In this document: positions 32,224 to 36,474 of the stretch, one piece after another | Position numbering within the stretch: position 1 is the first letter of the stretch | Layout of the letters: each line of letters begins with the position of its first letter | Origin: Holophagales bacterium | Lineage (GTDB): Bacteria; Acidobacteriota; Thermoanaerobaculia; Multivoradales; Multivoraceae | DNA: 36,474 nucleotides | Assembly (NCBI GenBank): GCA_009837885.1 | Contig: VXSP01000047.1 | Location: 1 to 36,474, forward strand | Reading direction: 5' to 3' | The notes under the pieces: model-generated | Told to the model about the DNA's origin: nothing | Seen by the model: the letters and a program-made list of their open reading frames with translations, nothing else | The model's database searches: none | Made by a program: the position numbers and the translations under genes

Positions 32224-35200
32224 CTACGGCCGGCAGCCGCCCGGGAACGCCGCGACGTCCGTGATCGCCGCCGCCGCCGTGCCCGGCTCGTTCCGGTACT
32301 CCTTCACGGCCCCCGTGGCCGTGTCCGTCACCCGGATCATGTAGCCCAGGTCCGTCGTCGAACCGCCGAACACCCACACCTGCCCGTTCGCGGCGCAGCC
32401 GTCCAGCACCTTGATCAGCACCTCCCAGTTCGAGGGGTTGAAGAAGCTGAACATCCCCGAATCGTTCGTGCCCGCGTGGACCACGCGGCCCGCGCCGCTC
32501 CCGCCTTCGCCGTCGCGCCACTCCACGGTCACCGTGTAGCGCGAGTCCTGCAGGCAGAGAGTCTCCGCGTCGGCCGTGCACGTCCCGGCCGGCTCGGCCG
32601 CCGTTACCAGGAACGTCCGCCGCGCCGTCGAGGGAGACGAACCGTCGCTGACCTCCAGCATCACTTCGTGGAAGCCCGGCGAGGACCACGCGTGGACCGG
32701 CGCGCCGGACCGGGACGTGTCGCCGTCGCCGAACTCCCAGCGGCGGAACCGCACCGTGCCGGTGCTCGTGTCGGTGAAGCGCAACGCTTCGCCGGCGACC
32801 GCGCGGCAGAGTTGCGCGTCGCAGGTCGCGCCCTCCACGGCGAACGCGGCGGCCGGCGGGCGAAACGGCGGCGGGGGCGACTCGGGATTGGGCTCCGGAG
32901 GTGGAGGCGAACCGCCGCCACCGCCAGGGGGACCGTCGCCACCGGGAGGCGAGTTGCTGCCGCAGTCAGCGGTCGCGCCGTCGTCGTCAACGATCAAGAT
33001 CGTCCGCGGAGCGCCGGCGGTCACGCCCGGCGACTCCGACACGATCTTGAGCTCCACCGACTCGCAATCGTCGTCGACCTCGTCGTCCACCGCTACAACC
33101 TCGACCCGTCCGACCAACCCGGTTCCATACGACGTTGGGAACTCGAAAGACGCCGGCGTAACGTAGTAGTCGGTTTCGTCGGCGCCTCCGTGGTTCACCA
33201 GCTCCACGCTAACCCTCACCAGGCGCTCCGGTTCCCGGTCGAGTTGAATCAACTGGCTGCGCTTCCGGTGCGTCTCTTCCTCCTCCCACACTTGACCTGC
33301 CGGCCGCGGATCCCACTCCGCCCGAACCGGCCGGCCCTCGTCGTCCTCGATCGTCCCCAGGACCGTCGTCCTCCATTGCACCCATCGAGCATGGCCGGAC
33401 CCAGGAGCGGAGAGAGGCTCCCCACCCAGATCGTCCAGAGTCAGGTTCCGCGCATTCCGAAGCGTCAGCCGGAAGGTCTCCGACTCTTCCTCGTACTCCC
33501 CGTCGTCGGTGACATCGACCACGATCTGCCGCGCCGTCGTTCCCGCCGGGAATGTCAGCGTCCCGCTCGCCGCCGTGTAGTCCGCCCCGGCCCGGGCACC
33601 GGTCGCGCCGCTGCCGTCCGACGTCGCGTACTCCACGGACGCCAGCTCGCGGATCGCATGCGACAACGTCACGTCGAACGTCAAGGCCCCTCCGCTCTCC
33701 CCGGCCGAAGCCGGAGCGATCGACACCAGCGGCGATTCGTCGTCCAGCACTGTCAGGTTGAAGCTGTACAACTTGATCGAGTCGTAGTCGGCGCCGCTCA
33801 CGGTGTGGGTGATCGATCCCAACTCCAGATCGCGGTCCGGGTCCTCCGCGGCCGCCACCGTCACCGTCTGCGCGGTTTCCCAGTCCGTCGCGTCGAACTC
33901 CAGCGAGGACGGATTCACCGAGACCACACCCTTCCTCGTGAGCGCCGATGGCGTGACCGTCACCTTTCCCGTGGGCTCGGTGTTGAGCGCCACCGTGTAG
34001 CTCGCCGTCGATCCCTCCCACACGGTCACCGCGCCGGGCAACCCGTTCACGCCGCGCCCGGTTCTCACTACCACGTCGATCGTGTTCGTCGCCGAGGCCT
34101 TCGATCCGCTCTGGTCCCGGGCAAACACCGTAATCGTCGCCGTGCCGTCGGACACCGGAATCAACGTAACCTCCGAACCCGAGACCGTGGACCGGACCAC
34201 CGACGACGCCGAGGACCGCGCACGGTACGTCAACGCCTCCCCCTCGGGCTCCGTAAACGCCCCGGCGACATCCACCACCTCGTTGCCTTCGCCGACCCGA
34301 AGCAGAACGTCGGCGAGCGAGCCCACCGCCCGCGGCGGGTGGTTGAGCACCGTCACCTCGAAGCGGTGCCGCGCCCGCGTGTTCGAACCGCCGGCGTCCG
34401 TCGCCGTCACGTCGATCGTCGCCGTGCCCGGACCGTTCACCGCGGTCACCGTCGCCGACGAGCCCGAGAGCGCCACCGTCGCCGCCGATGTGTCCGTCGA
34501 CGACGCCGCGTAGGTGAGCGTGTCGCCGTCCCCGTCCGTGAACGCGCTCGCCAGCGCCACCTGCGACGTGGCGCCCTCGTTCAGGGAGCGATCCGCGAAC
34601 GTCCCCGAAGGTTCCGGCGAACGGTTGCTCCCCACCGTCACCAGGAACGTCCCCGTCACCGAGCGGCTCGAATCGACCGCGTCCGCCGCCGTCACCGTGA
34701 TCGTCGAGCTGCCCGCGGCCACCGGTGTCAGGCTGACCCGCGAGCCCGAGACCGACACCGTCGCCGCCGACTCGTCCGACGAGCTTGCCGTATACGTCAT
34801 GGCGCCGAGGCTCCAGAAGAACGGTGCCACGTCAACCTCCAGGGCTTCCGCCGCCTGGCCGTCGCCCGGCGCCTTCAACGCCTTGTCGTCGAGCGCGCGG
34901 AGGCTGAGAGGCCCCGTGGCCGCGTCGATCCCGTCGAGCGACGTCGCACCCGTGGAACCCGGATCCAGCCAGATCCCGAGACGGTCCCAAGCCCTGGCCA
35001 GACGACCCCCCCAGTACAAACCGCCGCCACAACCGTATCCGATCCCGATTCTCGAAGACGTGCCCACGGCCCGACCGACATCGTCAAACAACGGCGAGCC
35101 CGACGAGCCGGGTTCGATTATCCCTCCCCCCTGCGTCCACCGGGTCAGAAAGTAGTCGCCGTCCGGCGTCTCGATTCCCGAGTCCTCATAGACCGGGACC

Positions 35201-36303
35201 GCCGGCTCTCTGAACGGAGTGATCGACTTGACATCCGCCCGCGCGTGGTGCACGCCGACCGGGAAACCGACCGTCGCCCCGCCGCGATCCCAACCCGCCA
35301 GGAACAACTCGTGGTCCGGGTCCAGGGCGTCGTCCAGTTCGATCAGCGCAATGTCCGTGGCGACGTGTGCCGCCCGGAAGTGCGCGCCGCTCTGGCTCTG
35401 CGACCGCGATCCGCTGCCGCTGCCGCAATCCGCCTTCTGGTAGTTCCAGTACACGACGGCGCTTCGCGCGTTCGCCTCCGCGTCGCCGACGAAGCCGCAA
35501 TGCCGGGCCGTCAGAAAGTAAGGCTTGCCGTCCTCCGCCGTGTTGTTCAACAGAACGCCGGAGCACCAGCCGCTTCCGCCGAACTGTAGGAGTCCTACAC
35601 CTCGAATCTGGTCCCGGTAGAGGTCGCCCTCGCGGCACGCCACGTCGATGTTGCAGGCGGCGCGGGCCTCCGCTTGGATGCTATTCAGATGGCGGAATCC
35701 CCGGTTGACCGAGCCGAGTTGAAGTTCCACTTCGCCGAGGCGGCCGACAGGCACGGATACCTCGATGACCGCTTCGTCGCCCGGCAGGACGGGCGTCCAG
35801 AGTTCGCCGTGCGCCTCGTTGTCCGTGTCGGTGTACGGACCGAGGACTTCCGCGCCGTCCGGCGTATGGACCCGCAGCCAGCCGCCCGGGGGCATCCGGT
35901 AGCGGTCGAACCCCAGGTTGAGAGACACCGCGCCGTCCGAGACCACGCGCAGCCGCCACACCGCCGTTTGTCCCTCGCTGCTGGCTTCCCAGCGCCCGTG
36001 GCTGATCGTGCTCGCCTCCACCGCGAACGGTTCCGCGAAGCGGACCGGCCCTCCGATCCGGCTTTCCGTGCTGGCCGCGGCAACGGAGACGCCAACGTCG
36101 ATCGGCGGCGTCTCCAGCACCGGCACCTCGCTGAGCGGCGCGAGACCGCGGTTCGACCGCGCGGACACCTCGTCGGCACCGGGTTGCGCCCACGCCGCCG
36201 ACGCCCAACCGCCCAAGGCGACGGCGACCGCTGCAGCCCGCAGGCGCACTGCTGCGCGGGGACTCTCCGACGCTGGTTCGCCGATGATCCTTCGCTGACC
36301 CAT
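32224..36303 (-). CDS. Large secreted trypsin-like serine protease with cadherin-like, Calx-beta and PKD domains
   Basis: A 1359-residue exported protein (signal peptide AAAVAVALGGWASAAWA). Residues 45-210 form a propeptide-like beta domain. About 220-455 are a lysyl-endopeptidase-like S1 protease: His268 (FLTARHCGF), Asp317 (ATDIALIEL) and Ser401 (EPGSSGSP). From about 465 to 750 are three Ig/cadherin-like repeats (TYTASSSDESAATVSV, TYAASSTDTSAATVAL, TYRARSSASSVV). About 755-970 hold two Calx-beta-type repeats. Next come an acidic linker, a Pro/Gly-rich hinge (1120-1150), PKD at 1154-1235, and the module 1243-1359 shared with the 515-residue protein. The ATG at 36303 lacks a ribosome binding site and lies in a hairpin; GTG 36249 is an alternative. 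Confidence 0.85.
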   Translation of the reverse strand: MGQRRIIGEPASESPRAAVRLRAAAVAVALGGWASAAWAQPGADEVSARSNRGLAPLSEVPVLETPPIDVGVSVAAASTESRIGGPVRFAEPFAVEASTISHGRWEASSEGQTAVWRLRVVSDGAVSLNLGFDRYRMPPGGWLRVHTPDGAEVLGPYTDTDNEAHGELWTPVLPGDEAVIEVSVPVGRLGEVELQLGSVNRGFRHLNSIQAEARAACNIDVACREGDLYRDQIRGVGLLQFGGSGWCSGVLLNNTAEDGKPYFLTARHCGFVGDAEANARSAVVYWNYQKADCGSGSGSRSQSQSGAHFRAAHVATDIALIELDDALDPDHELFLAGWDRGGATVGFPVGVHHARADVKSITPFREPAVPVYEDSGIETPDGDYFLTRWTQGGGIIEPGSSGSPLFDDVGRAVGTSSRIGIGYGCGGGLYWGGRLARAWDRLGIWLDPGSTGATSLDGIDAATGPLSLRALDDKALKAPGDGQAAEALEVDVAPFFWSLGAMTYTASSSDESAATVSVSGSRVSLTPVAAGSSTITVTAADAVDSSRSVTGTFLVTVGSNRSPEPSGTFADRSLNEGATSQVALASAFTDGDGDTLTYAASSTDTSAATVALSGSSATVTAVNGPGTATIDVTATDAGGSNTRARHRFEVTVLNHPPRAVGSLADVLLRVGEGNEVVDVAGAFTEPEGEALTYRARSSASSVVRSTVSGSEVTLIPVSDGTATITVFARDQSGSKASATNTIDVVVRTGRGVNGLPGAVTVWEGSTASYTVALNTEPTGKVTVTPSALTRKGVVSVNPSSLEFDATDWETAQTVTVAAAEDPDRDLELGSITHTVSGADYDSIKLYSFNLTVLDDESPLVSIAPASAGESGGALTFDVTLSHAIRELASVEYATSDGSGATGARAGADYTAASGTLTFPAGTTARQIVVDVTDDGEYEEESETFRLTLRNARNLTLDDLGGEPLSAPGSGHARWVQWRTTVLGTIEDDEGRPVRAEWDPRPAGQVWEEEETHRKRSQLIQLDREPERLVRVSVELVNHGGADETDYYVTPASFEFPTSYGTGLVGRVEVVAVDDEVDDDCESVELKIVSESPGVTAGAPRTILIVDDDGATADCGSNSPPGGDGPPGGGGGSPPPPEPNPESPPPPFRPPAAAFAVEGATCDAQLCRAVAGEALRFTDTSTGTVRFRRWEFGDGDTSRSGAPVHAWSSPGFHEVMLEVSDGSSPSTARRTFLVTAAEPAGTCTADAETLCLQDSRYTVTVEWRDGEGGSGAGRVVHAGTNDSGMFSFFNPSNWEVLIKVLDGCAANGQVWVFGGSTTDLGYMIRVTDTATGAVKEYRNEPGTAAAAITDVAAFPGGCRP

Positions 36304-36313
36304 CGGATGGGTC
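36297..36313 (-). promoter_or_regulatory. Hairpin enclosing the start codon of the large protease gene
   Basis: GACCCAT (36297-36303) and ATGGGTC (36307-36313) form a 7-bp stem with a 3-base loop. In the minus-strand transcript the ATG of the protease gene is the first codon of the 3' arm, so initiation could be masked. Read on the plus strand it is followed by TTTT, so it could also stop transcription coming from the protease side. Confidence 0.4.
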
Positions 36314-36340
36314 TTTTAGCGCAAGATGGAGGACCCGCGC

Positions 36341-36358
36341 ATCTCCCATTTTGGAGAC
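36341..36358 (-). promoter_or_regulatory. 18-bp palindromic operator-like motif, copy 2
   Basis: On the minus strand this reads GTCTCCAAAATGGGAGAT, one base different from the copy at 3692-3709, and GCGC follows in both. It lies about 38 bases upstream of the protease start codon, where an activator or RNA polymerase would bind. Confidence 0.5.
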
Positions 36359-36415
36359 AGGTCGGCCCGAGACGGGCGGGCGCGCGGTCGTTCGTTCCGG
36401 CCGGAACCAGCCGAT

Positions 36416-36474
36416 CTATTCCGGGAAGAGGCTCCGGTCGAGGCCGGGGATGATCTTCAGCGCGTTGCGGAAGT
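36416..36474 (-). CDS. 3' end of a minus-strand gene, cut by the window edge
   Basis: The last 19 codons before TAG (36416-36418) read FRNALKIIPGLDRSLFPE plus a partial codon at the window edge. The fragment looks like a real C-terminus and is on the same strand as the protease gene, about 58 bases beyond the palindrome. It is too short to assign; an amidohydrolase-type end is one possibility. Confidence 0.4.
   Translation of the reverse strand, partial: FRNALKIIPGLDRSLFPE

Noticed and set aside
29054..32689. 1211-codon open frame on the minus strand
   Set aside because: It crosses five well-supported genes on both strands and has no domain. Its composition is typical of antisense frames in GC-rich DNA.
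32476..35589. 1037-codon plus-strand frame opposite the large protease
   Set aside because: The protease strand has a signal peptide, catalytic triad and domain order. The opposite frame is Arg-rich and featureless.

Overview
The window looks like a chromosomal piece of a high-GC Acidobacteriota bacterium, possibly of an uncultivated Thermoanaerobaculia-like lineage. The main clue is a secreted VWFA-related protein of the type characteristic of Acidobacteria (TIGR03436-like). A hopanoid gene set, large secreted PKD/Calx-beta proteins, an F420-type LLM oxidoreductase, a PQQ dehydrogenase and TonB/ABC-2 transport fit that picture. No rRNA, tRNA, CRISPR array or intact transposase gene was recognised.

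Layout. 1-5120: a heptad-repeat coiled-coil membrane protein; a secreted PKD protein; a decayed second copy of hpnG with the tail of hpnA; and an unusual fusion of a Dph6-like ATP pyrophosphatase with an AraC DNA-binding domain. 5118-7123: a translationally coupled pair, a small secreted protein followed by the VWFA-related protein. 7285-12112: a minus-strand hopanoid operon, shc-hpnH-hpnA-hpnG. It cyclises squalene, adds adenosine and trims the product towards ribosylhopane; hpnA is a sugar-epimerase-like member. 12174-14294: an outer-membrane beta-barrel protein and a Gfo/Idh/MocA oxidoreductase.

14347-25419: a tightly packed plus-strand transport locus. It starts with a small His/Cys-rich exported protein and a TonB-dependent receptor, followed by two ABC ATPases, a 1161-residue ABC-2 permease fused to what looks like a catalytically dead M1 peptidase domain, and two more ABC-2 permeases. 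Four successive junctions are 4-base overlaps or direct abutments. This is the best candidate for an undescribed system; its substrate cannot be read from the sequence.

25444-36474: a PQQ-dependent dehydrogenase, an uncharacterised lipoprotein, an enoyl-CoA isomerase-like crotonase, a CcmC-type heme export protein, an F420-dependent oxidoreductase, a pectinacetylesterase-family lipoprotein, a 1359-residue secreted trypsin-like protease with many adhesive domains, and the 3' end of one more minus-strand gene.

Two links tie the ends of the window together. The two PKD proteins share a roughly 205-residue C-terminal module. A nearly identical 18-bp palindrome lies upstream of both the ATPase-AraC fusion and the large protease, in the same orientation relative to each gene, which suggests a shared regulator or a dispersed repeat.
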